From an uncultured Prevotella sp. (GTDB lineage: Bacteria; Bacteroidota; Bacteroidia; Bacteroidales; Bacteroidaceae), in assembly GCA_902798285.1 (NCBI GenBank), contig CADBVZ010000001.1:1-64000 (forward strand): DNA of 64,000 nucleotides, written 5' to 3'. The first letter of the stretch is position 1. Each line of letters starts with the position of its first letter. Made by a program: the position numbers and the translations under genes. Of this stretch, positions 53,501 through 60,509 are shown one piece after another. Under the pieces are notes generated by a model. It worked only from the letters and a program-made list of their open reading frames with translations, was not told the origin of the DNA and searched no databases.

Positions 53501-54354
53501 AGGGTGTGCTCTTCAGCCAGTCGGGCTATCAGATGCGTTTCGCCTTCGACTCCAGTCGTAAGCTCCATCTGCTAAGCCGCATCAACGGCTTTGCCTTCAA
53601 TTACAACTACCTCTTGTCCGATGGCAAGATCTTCTTCCTCCTCGACGGCTGTAAGGAGAAGAGCCTCAACATCTGCGAGGCCAGGTTCGACAAGGAGCAG
53701 GAGATGGATCTCGACCATTCCATGCTGCCCGACCTGAAGAAGGACATGTCTACCGATCGTCGCGTGGTATCCAACTTCGTCAAGCTCTCGGCCCAGACAT
53801 CCGTCAACAAGAACATGATCAACTTCTTCAACGACTACCCCATCTCTAATCCCCCACAGGGCAAGGATGTCACCCTGAAATGGTACAAATACGGCAATCT
53901 GCCCCTCACTCAGGAGTTGAAGGACAAGCTCTATCCCCAGCTCAAGGCCAAGATCGGCACCCTGCCCAAGTCCACGGCCGTCAACATGCTGCTCAGCTGG
54001 ATTCAGTATGGCATTGAGTATATGCTCGACGAGAAGGTATGGGGCCACGATCGTCCGTTCTTCGCCGAAGAGACCCTCTATTACCCCTATGCCGACTGTG
54101 AGGATCGTGCCGTACTGCTTTCCCAATTGGTACGCGATCTGCTCGACCTCGACGTAGTGCTGGTATATAACGCCAACCCCGGCCACCTCTACACCGCCAT
54201 CAACTTCAAGGAGAACGTGCCCGGCGACTATATCATGGTCGATGGTCGCAAGTTCACCGTGGCCGACCCCACCTATTATGGCGCAGGCATCGGCAAGACG
54301 ATGAACCGCATGAACAATGCCACAGCCAAAGTATTACTGTTAAATAAGCAATGA
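50599..54354 (+). CDS. Giant exported coiled-coil protein with transglutaminase-like C-terminal domain
   Basis: A 1251-residue protein. It has a signal peptide (MKKLTLILLLLQLCMGYSYA), a short helical head (to about residue 100), and about fifty 14-residue repeats of the type LLAEKQKKQEEQQR (about residues 103-844). A proline-rich hinge (residues 850-880) and a C-terminal domain follow. The end of that domain has the order of a transglutaminase-like triad: YADCEDRA (Cys1167), NPGHLYTAI (His1196) and VADPTYYG (Asp1223). It may be a peptidase or crosslinker; I cannot say which. As one continuous helix the repeats would reach about 110 nm. Overlap with the next gene is four bases. Confidence 0.85.
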   Translation: MKKLTLILLLLQLCMGYSYAQGQRGSLRQRTGSLKDKVDQAKKDTTSYDSFVNQVNANYQAFRDSVNAQYAAFMEKVWKDYPIEEAEKVPEEQQQEPVVYDEEKDEQYLAEKKRQEEEEKLAEEKKQREAEQQKLLELKQQQEEQQKLLAEEKQKQEQQQQQLAEQQKQQQEQLQQLTEQQKKQEQEQKLLAEEKQKQQQEQQLLAEEQKKQQEEQQRLAQEKQKQEEEQQRLLAEKQKQEQEQQRLAQEKQKQEQEQQRLAQEKQKQQEEIQRLAQEKQKQEQEQQLLAQEKQKQQEELQRLAQERQKQEQELQRLAEERQKQEQEQQRLAQEKQKHQEQLQQLAQEKQKQQEELQRLAQEKQKQAQEQQRLTQEKQKQQDQQQLIVADQKKQEQELQRLTQEKQKQQEQQQKILADQKKQQEEQQLLAQEKQKQEQERQQLLAERKKLEAEQKLLAEQKKKQEEQQKLLEQQQKQDELNKLLAEKKKKEEEERLLAERQRQQEQQQKALDELQKQQQEQQRLLDEKKKQQEEQQRLLAEQQKKQQEQQQLLEAKLKKQQEELRQLEEKKKQQEQEQQLLAEKKKQQEQQQQLLAEKQKKQEQEQQLLAEKQKKQEQEQQLLAEKKKQQEQQQQLLAEKQKKQEQEQQLLAEKKKQQEQQQQLLAEKQKKQEQEQQLLAEKQKKQQEELRQLEEKRKKQEQEQLLLAEKKKKQEQEQLLLAEKQKKQEQEQRLFAEKKKKQEEQQRLLAEKQKKQEEQQRLLAEKQKKQEEQQRLLAEKKKQQEEQQRLLAEKKQKQEEQQRLLAEKQKQQEEQQRLLAEKKQKQEQQERLLAEQKKKLEEEKSKPIMADVIPLPEKKPQPKPIGGDIPQKEIPQQDLASTASFDFYGTPMDVHWGKAPKFKLKGNDEKAFAAAYRELTGAEYNALLNDCIKLRKEKHLCDWAYYKMLQSLAEAACGKGTNEAVFLQGVLFSQSGYQMRFAFDSSRKLHLLSRINGFAFNYNYLLSDGKIFFLLDGCKEKSLNICEARFDKEQEMDLDHSMLPDLKKDMSTDRRVVSNFVKLSAQTSVNKNMINFFNDYPISNPPQGKDVTLKWYKYGNLPLTQELKDKLYPQLKAKIGTLPKSTAVNMLLSWIQYGIEYMLDEKVWGHDRPFFAEETLYYPYADCEDRAVLLSQLVRDLLDLDVVLVYNANPGHLYTAINFKENVPGDYIMVDGRKFTVADPTYYGAGIGKTMNRMNNATAKVLLLNKQ
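50908..53130 (+). repeat. About fifty tandem 42-base repeats encoding 14-residue coiled-coil units
   Basis: The 42-base unit is repeated with near-identical stretches, notably at 52340-52680 and 52840-53100. This makes the region prone to recombination and to assembly collapse. Only Glu, Gln, Lys, Arg, Leu and Ala are common in the encoded repeat. Confidence 0.9.
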
Positions 54355-55595
54355 TGAAAACCCTCTGGAAGAAAATAGTCAACTGGGAGCGCAGCAACCG
54401 TAAGACGCTTCGGGTGTCCATCCTCGTGAGTCTGGCCATCACGCTGTTCAGCTATTTCGTGGGCAACTCCATGCTCCCCATCCCTGGTGAGTATGCTGCT
54501 CAGAAGCAGATCAGCGATTTCAAGAAGTTCCTCGGTGTGCAGTTGGGCAACGTGCCCGATAGTGTCCTCTTCATCAATGTCTGCTACGATAAGGAGCTCG
54601 TACCCTTCGAGGAGGAAGGCATGCCCGTGGGCAACATGGTCATCACCAACCGCGAAAAACTGCTGAAGCTGCTCACAGCGGCCAAGGAGTCCAACGACTA
54701 CCGCTATATCTTCCTCGATGTGATCTTCGAGGACGGCACCGTCACCCCCTTCGACTCTGCCCTCTTCCACACCATCGCCTCAATGGACAGGATTGTCATC
54801 CCAGAACACAAGGGCACCAAACTGGCAGCCGACATCCTTTACGCGAAAGCAGCCAATGCCGACTATGCCACCACCTGGAAACAGCCCACCTTTGCCCATT
54901 ACCAGTTCCTCCACGACGATAGCATCCCCTCCGTGGCGCTCCGCATGTATGCCGATCGCAACCACCTCGAGGGCAATGCCATCACCCCCCACTGGGGTGG
55001 ACTCTGGTATACCGATCGTGGCCGGCTCTGCCATAACGGAGCCACGCTGTTCATGAAAGTCATCGTCAACGGCAAACTGCTCGACGAGGAAGGACAGTCC
55101 CGCGAGCGCAACTACATCTACCTGGGGGCCGATCTGCTCGATATGGACGAGGTGGTACCCGTCAAGGAGCAGATCAAGGACAAGATACTCGTCATCGGCG
55201 ATTACAACAACGATATGCACACCACCTACGTAGGTCCGCAGCCAGGCTCCCCGCTATGTCTCAATGCCTACATCATGCTCATGAACGGCAAGCATCTCGT
55301 CAGTTGGATCACCGTTCTCATCCTGTTCCTGGTCTACACCACCGTGGGAACCTTCTATCTGCGAGGCACCTCGTTCCAGACGCTCTTCGCCAATCCCTGG
55401 CTGGGTGTCATCATGTCATTCCTCAGTACGGCCACGCTGTTCTTCATCATCGCCATCATCGCCTTCTGGCACGACATTGCCTTCAACATGTGGGTGCCCA
55501 CCACCATCTACTCGCTCATCGATACTTACGTACAGAAACGCAACCTATTCAAAAACAAGAAAAATGAAAAGATACATTCTTCTACTGCTGCTTAG
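54351..55595 (+). CDS. CHASE2-like domain membrane protein without output domain
   Basis: A 414-residue protein: one N-terminal membrane helix (residues 21-42), a large extracytoplasmic CHASE2-like domain (about 60-315; VLFINVCYDKELVPF, YRYIFLDVIFEDG, LVIGDYNNDMHTTYVG), then three membrane helices and a short basic tail (RNLFKNKKNEK). CHASE2 is normally the input part of kinases or cyclases; here no output domain is present, so signalling, if any, must go through a partner. The preceding and following genes overlap it. Confidence 0.78.
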   Translation: MMKTLWKKIVNWERSNRKTLRVSILVSLAITLFSYFVGNSMLPIPGEYAAQKQISDFKKFLGVQLGNVPDSVLFINVCYDKELVPFEEEGMPVGNMVITNREKLLKLLTAAKESNDYRYIFLDVIFEDGTVTPFDSALFHTIASMDRIVIPEHKGTKLAADILYAKAANADYATTWKQPTFAHYQFLHDDSIPSVALRMYADRNHLEGNAITPHWGGLWYTDRGRLCHNGATLFMKVIVNGKLLDEEGQSRERNYIYLGADLLDMDEVVPVKEQIKDKILVIGDYNNDMHTTYVGPQPGSPLCLNAYIMLMNGKHLVSWITVLILFLVYTTVGTFYLRGTSFQTLFANPWLGVIMSFLSTATLFFIIAIIAFWHDIAFNMWVPTTIYSLIDTYVQKRNLFKNKKNEKIHSSTAA

Positions 55596-56202
55596 CCTCG
55601 GCATCGGCTATGCCCAGGCAGGCCATTTCAAGGTACTCTTCGTCAACGATGCCAACCTGAAGTACACCAACGGCAAGATCGTCAAGGTGGGCGACACCTT
55701 CAGCGATGCCAACGACATCGCCTGGCAGAAAGAGAAGCAGGCTGTCAAGGCCTTCGATACTGACGCCAAGAAGCAGATTCTCTTCCTGGGCCGTGAGTTC
55801 TCGCGCAAGGCAGGTTTCGACGCTCTCATCAATCAGAAGCGCCTCTCCACCCACGATGCCGCCGGTCTGCCCGCCGAGCAACAGGACCCCTTCGATGGCA
55901 TCTTCGACGATGAATACCTGCTACTCGATCCTGTTGAGATCCCCGTCAAGGAAGGTATCGCGCTCGATGACAAGAGCCATTTCGAGGTGACTTACGACTA
56001 TGGCGACACCCGCCTCACGAAACCCCTCAAGCAGAAGGGCCGTGTCCTGATTCTCGACAAGTCCATCTTCGAGGTCGACGGCAAGCAGCTGGAGCCACGC
56101 GACATCATCATCAGCATCGACTACATCACAGCCGACAGCCCCATCCCCACCCTCGCCAAGGAGAAAGTCGACATCATCTACATCCCCGACGTACTGGAAT
56201 AA
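55564..56202 (+). CDS. Exported protein of unknown function in the coiled-coil operon
   Basis: A 212-residue protein with a signal peptide (MKRYILLLLLSLGIGYAQA). The N-terminal region (GKIVKVGDTFSDANDIAWQKEKQAVKAF) looks like a small beta-rich domain; the rest (RGRVLILDKSIFEVDGKQL type) is mixed. I recognise no family. The start is the ATG at 55564, 32 bases inside the preceding gene; the longer frame has no signal peptide. Confidence 0.72.
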   Translation: MKRYILLLLLSLGIGYAQAGHFKVLFVNDANLKYTNGKIVKVGDTFSDANDIAWQKEKQAVKAFDTDAKKQILFLGREFSRKAGFDALINQKRLSTHDAAGLPAEQQDPFDGIFDDEYLLLDPVEIPVKEGIALDDKSHFEVTYDYGDTRLTKPLKQKGRVLILDKSIFEVDGKQLEPRDIIISIDYITADSPIPTLAKEKVDIIYIPDVLE

Positions 56203-56229
56203 AACACTTAACTTAACACCAACATCCAT

Positions 56230-57132
56230 ATGAAGAAACTATTGCTACTACTGATGATGCTCATGCCCTTCATGGCTGAAGCACAGGAAAAGCTCTCCGT
56301 TGTAACCCTTAAGAACGGAGCGGAACTCAGGGGAGTCATCAAGTCCATCGACCCTGTCGACGCATTGACCATGGTCATTGCCGGCATCGAGACAAAAGTA
56401 AAAATGGCCGATGTCGCCCGAGTGGAGGAGGCGGCCGCTGCGCCCACCACTCAGCCACAGCCGGTTCGCAATACGCCACCAAAGCAGGAAACCAGGAAGC
56501 CCGTCGATGAGGGCCCGCAGCTGAATGCCAACACCAAACTCATTATCCGCGACGAAGCCGACTATCCCGAAGTCTTGGGCATCACCATCGGCGATGAGAT
56601 CATCAAGATGATACTCGTTCGAGGTGGCGATATGAACATGGGTTGGGACGGAGACCGCAGTCTGTCCATGGATAGCGAGCCCGTCCATCCGGTTAAGCTC
56701 ACCTCTTTCTATATGAGCGATACCTACATCACCTCCGAAGTGGCCTATCAACTGACTGGCAAACAAAGTAAGGGCGCCTATTTTGCCGCCCACACATGGG
56801 ATGATGCCAATAACATGGTAGCACTGATGGCACAGATGTGCAAGCTCCCCCTGCGCCTACCCACTGAGGCCGAATGGGAATATGCTGCTTGCGCGCCTGT
56901 TCAGGAGCAGCTGTTCGATGCATGTCAGGGCGCTGAATACTGTTACGACTGGTTCGCCCTGTTCGCACCCGGCAATGGCATGATACTCAACCCCATGGGT
57001 CCGCCAAGTGGCCGACGCCACGTGGTCCGCGCCTACGACTGCGAGTACGGCAAACTCAATCGCGCCCTCGAACGCAAGGAGAACAACTATTTCCGAATCG
57101 CCATCAAGGCCAACGACATCCTGAAGAAATAA
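56230..57132 (+). CDS. Exported protein with degenerate formylglycine-generating-enzyme (SUMF1) fold
   Basis: A 300-residue protein with a signal peptide (MKKLLLLLMMLMPFMAEAQ). Residues about 20-65 form a small Sm/PDZ-like beta module (LKNGAELRGVIKSIDPVDAL). After a proline-rich linker comes an SUMF1-type domain from about 110 (RGGDMNMGWDGD, SEPVHPVKLTSFYM, LRLPTEAEWEYAA). The usual GNVWEW and RGGSW segments and the catalytic cysteine pair are not visible. It is therefore probably a binding fold rather than a sulfatase-activating enzyme. A terminator follows. Confidence 0.78.
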   Translation: MKKLLLLLMMLMPFMAEAQEKLSVVTLKNGAELRGVIKSIDPVDALTMVIAGIETKVKMADVARVEEAAAAPTTQPQPVRNTPPKQETRKPVDEGPQLNANTKLIIRDEADYPEVLGITIGDEIIKMILVRGGDMNMGWDGDRSLSMDSEPVHPVKLTSFYMSDTYITSEVAYQLTGKQSKGAYFAAHTWDDANNMVALMAQMCKLPLRLPTEAEWEYAACAPVQEQLFDACQGAEYCYDWFALFAPGNGMILNPMGPPSGRRHVVRAYDCEYGKLNRALERKENNYFRIAIKANDILKK

Positions 57133-57133
57133 C

Positions 57134-57168
57134 AATAATCCCCGCCAGAAGCAGGGATTTGTTATTTG
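57134..57168. terminator. Intrinsic terminator after the coiled-coil operon
   Basis: Stem AATCCCCGC/GCAGGGATT, loop CAGAA, then a T-rich flank. Confidence 0.8.
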
Positions 57169-57174
57169 GTTTGA

Positions 57175-57528
57175 TTACAGCCGGACGCCGATGAGGGCGC
57201 GGGCGCGCCATTTGTTCTGGTTTACCGTTACTTCGTCATCGCTGAACACGGAGTTGTTCATCACCAGAGTGGCTCCAGCGAAATAGGGCGATGAGAAGTT
57301 ATAGATGATGGCTGTGCGCTCGTTGAATATCATGTTGAAATGCATGTGGCGGGCTCTTACGCGTTCGCCATCCATCGTAAGATTGTTGCGGTTGAAGATG
57401 ACGAAGGTGGGTAGCATGGAAAGATGAATGAGCCACTTGCGGCTGGGAACCCAGTTATAGCCATAGCCTCCACCAATACCCAGATGACCGATATAGAGGC
57501 GAGCATCATTAGAGTCTTCTTCATGACA
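57175..57528 (-). pseudogene. DUF4421 C-terminal remnant
   Basis: About 117 codons read without interruption in the minus strand from just after the dehydrogenase stop. They match the end of DUF4421 proteins (LYIGHLGIGGGYGYNWVPSR, then WRARALIGVRL at the end). Family members are normally about 300 residues with a signal peptide. The N-terminal two thirds and any credible start are missing; the first ATG in frame is at 57417. It seems to be a 5'-deleted gene. Confidence 0.75.
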
Positions 57529-58491
57529 TTATCCAATTACATTCTGTGGCGTGCCTTTGAGGAAGGCGCTCACGTTGGCGGTGGCGATTTGGAGGAGGCG
57601 CTGGCGGGCTTCCTTGGTGGCCCAGGCGATGTGAGGGGTGATATAGGCGTTGTCCACCTGCAGTAGCGGGTTGTCGGCCTTGGGTGGTTCCTCTGTCATC
57701 ACATCGGCGCAATAGGCTTTCAGGCGGCCTGCCTTCAGGGCCTCGGCCAGAGCGGCGTCATCCACCAACGGACCACGGCCGGTATTAATGAGGATGGCCT
57801 CTGGATTCATCCACGCGATGGTCTCGGTTTTGATGAGATGGTGGGTATCGGGAGTGAGCGGACAATGCAGCGAGATGATATCCGACGTCTGGAACAATTC
57901 CTTCAGGTCGGCCTTCTGGATGCCCTCGGGCAGGGCCTCTGCTGGTTTGCTGGTGAAGGCTTTCACCTTCATGCCAAAGGCCTGGGCTATCTGCGCCACG
58001 CGCTGGCCGATGTTGCCAAGGCCCACAATGCCGAAGGTCTTGTCAGCAAGTTCGGTGATGGAGTTGGCGTAGTAGCAGAAGTCGGGGTTGCTGCTCCAGC
58101 GGCCCTGGCGATTCTCAATGGCATAGCGCTCCGTGTGGTTGGTCACGGTGAGCAGATGGGCAAACACCATCTGGGCCACACTTTCCGTGCTATAGGCGGG
58201 TACGTTGGTCACAATGATGCCTCGATCACGGGCAGCTGCAATATCCACCACGTTATAACCCGTGGCCAGCACCCCTATATAAATAAGGTGGGGCAACTGG
58301 GCCATCTCCTCGCGGCCGATCACCACTTTGTTGGTGATCACAATCTCTGCCTCGGCAGCCCGCGCCACTGTCTCATTGGGTTTGGTACGATCATACACCG
58401 TTACCTCGCCCAACAGCTCCAATCCCTCCCACGACAAATCGCCCGGGTTGGCCGTATATCCATCGAGTACTACTATCTTCATCTTGCTCAT
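57529..58491 (-). CDS. D-2-hydroxyacid dehydrogenase (hydroxypyruvate/glycerate dehydrogenase type)
   Basis: A 320-residue NAD-dependent dehydrogenase with the Rossmann motif GIVGLGNIGQRVA, catalytic Arg in NTGRGPLVDD and the Glu/His pair (EEPPKADNPLL, TPHIAW). It resembles glycerate or hydroxypyruvate reductases. An internal ATG nine bases later is an alternative start. The stop is directly followed, in the same frame, by the DUF4421 remnant. Confidence 0.92.
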   Translation of the reverse strand: MSKMKIVVLDGYTANPGDLSWEGLELLGEVTVYDRTKPNETVARAAEAEIVITNKVVIGREEMAQLPHLIYIGVLATGYNVVDIAAARDRGIIVTNVPAYSTESVAQMVFAHLLTVTNHTERYAIENRQGRWSSNPDFCYYANSITELADKTFGIVGLGNIGQRVAQIAQAFGMKVKAFTSKPAEALPEGIQKADLKELFQTSDIISLHCPLTPDTHHLIKTETIAWMNPEAILINTGRGPLVDDAALAEALKAGRLKAYCADVMTEEPPKADNPLLQVDNAYITPHIAWATKEARQRLLQIATANVSAFLKGTPQNVIG

Positions 58492-58520
58492 TATAGTTTT
58501 ACTGATTCGTATAATCGTTG

Positions 58521-58528
58521 CAAATATA
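58521..58528 (-). promoter_or_regulatory. Promoter -7 box of the dehydrogenase gene
   Basis: TATATTTG on the minus strand, 29 bases from the ATG. Confidence 0.6.
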
Positions 58529-58570
58529 CAAATAATCGCGCAAAAATTTGCTTGTTTGCATATTATTTTC

Positions 58571-58578
58571 TATTTTTG
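58571..58578 (+). promoter_or_regulatory. Promoter -7 box of the caspase-like gene
   Basis: TATTTTTG, 47 bases before the ATG at 58626. Confidence 0.55.
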
Positions 58579-58625
58579 TGGCGTACTAATCGATAACGAA
58601 TTGGTTTTTAACAAGATTACAGCTC

Positions 58626-59945
58626 ATGAAACGTACCTTATTATATATAATAGGACTATTGATGAGTCTTTGGAATGTCTGCGCTCAGAGTAGTGTGGAC
58701 ACCAAGATAGCCGTGAATGACGCGAAGGACGAGAACACCTTCGTGGTCATCATATCCAATGAGGACTATAAGCATGAGGAGTCGGTGCCCTTTGCCAAGA
58801 ACGATGGCGAGGTGTTTAAGATCTATTGTCAGAAAACGCTGGGCATCCCTGAGAGCAACATCAGTTTCGTGCCCAATGCCACGCTCAACGAGATGAGCTA
58901 TGAGTTAGACCATCTGGCTGAGGTGCTGAATGCCTACGATGGTACGGCTCGCGCCATCATCTATTATACGGGTCATGGTATGCCCGATGAGGATAGTAAG
59001 GATGCCTATCTGTTGCCAGTGGATGGTTACAGCCAGAAGCCAACCAGCGGCATGAGCACCAAGGAACTCTATGCCCGACTGGGTAGTATGAACTCCAAGA
59101 GCATCATGGTGTTCCTGGATGCCTGTTTCAGTGGTGCTCGTCGAGATGGTAAGATGCTGGCTTCATCGCGAGGTGTGGCGCTGAAGGTAAATTCCGATCC
59201 TGTGGGCGATAATACGGTGGTATTCTCAGCTGCCCAGAGTAACGAGACAGCTTATCCGTATCAGAGTCAGCAGCACGGCATGTTCACCTATTATGTGTTG
59301 GATAAGATGCAACAATCGGGTGGTTGCACCACGCTGGGTGAGCTGAGCGACTACGTGACAACCAACGTGAAACGTAGATCGGTGGTGGAGAATAAGAAGA
59401 GTCAGACGCCATCGGTGATGGTTTCGTCGAGAAACAACGATTGGCGTAATTGGCAGTTTGCCTCAAAGGCTGCCAAGCGTTTTGAGGAGAGAACGGTGGC
59501 AAGTGTACCAGCACAGCAGTCAGCTCCAGCTATGGCGCCTATACAAGAAACGCCCACTCAAAGTACGCCTGTACAAAGTGCAGCCACTACACCTACTTTA
59601 TCGATGGATGCAGCCTCTGAGTTAGTGGCGCAAGGTAAGAAGGAGATACGCGCCATGAACTACAACAAGGCCAAGACTACCTTTACTGATGCAGCTAATG
59701 AGGGAAGTATTGAGGCTATCTATCAATTAGGGTTGCTCTACAACAACAGCAATTTCGATGGTTATAATCGAGAAACGGCTACGAGCTATTTCATGCAGGC
59801 AGCAGAGAACAAACACGTGGAAGCGATGTATCAAGCGGGCATGATGTATCTCGGCAGAGACAACGCCACAGCCAAGATATGGTTCCGCAAGGCTGCCGAT
59901 AAGGGCCACGAACGCGCCCAATCCCAACTGCATAGAATGAGATAA
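58626..59945 (+). CDS. Exported caspase-like (C14) protease with Sel1 repeats
   Basis: A 439-residue protein with a signal peptide (MKRTLLYIIGLLMSLWNVCAQ). Residues about 35-275 form a caspase/metacaspase p20-like domain with the catalytic dyad YTGHG (His117) and LDACFSGAR (Cys167). A Pro/Thr/Gln linker (290-325) and Sel1-type repeats (from about 335; YNKAKTTFTDAANEGSIEA, AAENKHVEAMYQAGMMYLG, AADKGHERAQ) follow. It is likely an arginine- or lysine-specific periplasmic protease with a protein-binding tail. It lies close to the DUF4384/SUMF1 operon but has its own promoter. Confidence 0.9.
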   Translation: MKRTLLYIIGLLMSLWNVCAQSSVDTKIAVNDAKDENTFVVIISNEDYKHEESVPFAKNDGEVFKIYCQKTLGIPESNISFVPNATLNEMSYELDHLAEVLNAYDGTARAIIYYTGHGMPDEDSKDAYLLPVDGYSQKPTSGMSTKELYARLGSMNSKSIMVFLDACFSGARRDGKMLASSRGVALKVNSDPVGDNTVVFSAAQSNETAYPYQSQQHGMFTYYVLDKMQQSGGCTTLGELSDYVTTNVKRRSVVENKKSQTPSVMVSSRNNDWRNWQFASKAAKRFEERTVASVPAQQSAPAMAPIQETPTQSTPVQSAATTPTLSMDAASELVAQGKKEIRAMNYNKAKTTFTDAANEGSIEAIYQLGLLYNNSNFDGYNRETATSYFMQAAENKHVEAMYQAGMMYLGRDNATAKIWFRKAADKGHERAQSQLHRMR

Positions 59946-59975
59946 CAATCCAATTAACTTAAAACATAAAGCATT

Positions 59976-60458
59976 ATGAAAAAGATTCTATTAATTCTCA
60001 TGGCGATGTTCGCCTTTGGCTGGCAGAACGTCAGTGCCCAAGATGGTATCAAGATCGTGACGAATCATCCCGATTTCAAGGTGAAGGTGGTTCGCTGTGC
60101 TGTAAGTGGCACCACTGCCATTATCGATCTCAATTTCATTAATATAGGTTCAAACGATATCGATGAACTCGTTGTTTATGGGGGAGCAGCAAAATCAGAG
60201 GCCATTGACTCTGATGGAAACATCTATAATGAGAATAATATTAAGGTGAAACTTAGTAAGGAAACAGAATACCATAACTATCGCTGTCCTCTCAGCATGC
60301 CTACAGACGTCCCCATGAAAGTAACTGTAAAATTGGAAAACTTCTCTAAAGCTGCTGAAACCATTGCAAGATTGAAATTGACAGTCAATTGTCGTCCTTG
60401 GGGATTAACAGAAGACAAGCCTCTCAGAATCAGCAATATTCCCATCACGCGAGAGTAA
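59976..60458 (+). CDS. Small exported protein of unknown function
   Basis: A 160-residue protein with a signal peptide (MKKILLILMAMFAFGWQNVSAQ). The mature part is beta-rich (FKVKVVRCAVSGTTAIIDLNF, DELVVYGGA, PMKVTVKLENFS), like a single immunoglobulin-type sandwich. No family recognised. It is 30 bases after the caspase-like gene and ahead of a terminator, so the two are probably one unit; it could be a partner or substrate. Confidence 0.75.
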   Translation: MKKILLILMAMFAFGWQNVSAQDGIKIVTNHPDFKVKVVRCAVSGTTAIIDLNFINIGSNDIDELVVYGGAAKSEAIDSDGNIYNENNIKVKLSKETEYHNYRCPLSMPTDVPMKVTVKLENFSKAAETIARLKLTVNCRPWGLTEDKPLRISNIPITRE

Positions 60459-60477
60459 CATCATCCATCACTTATAA

Positions 60478-60505
60478 CAAATCCCCGCTTTTGGCGGGGA
60501 TTGTT
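60478..60505. terminator. Bidirectional intrinsic terminator
   Basis: Stem AATCCCCGC/GCGGGGATT, loop TTTTG, between convergent genes. Confidence 0.85.
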
Positions 60506-60509
60506 GTAT

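Noticed and set aside
57505..57520. MKKTLMML signal-peptide-like start on the minus strand after the dehydrogenase
   Set aside because: Its frame meets no membrane-protein or barrel sequence and differs from the frame of the DUF4421 remnant; kept only as a possible trace of the lost start.
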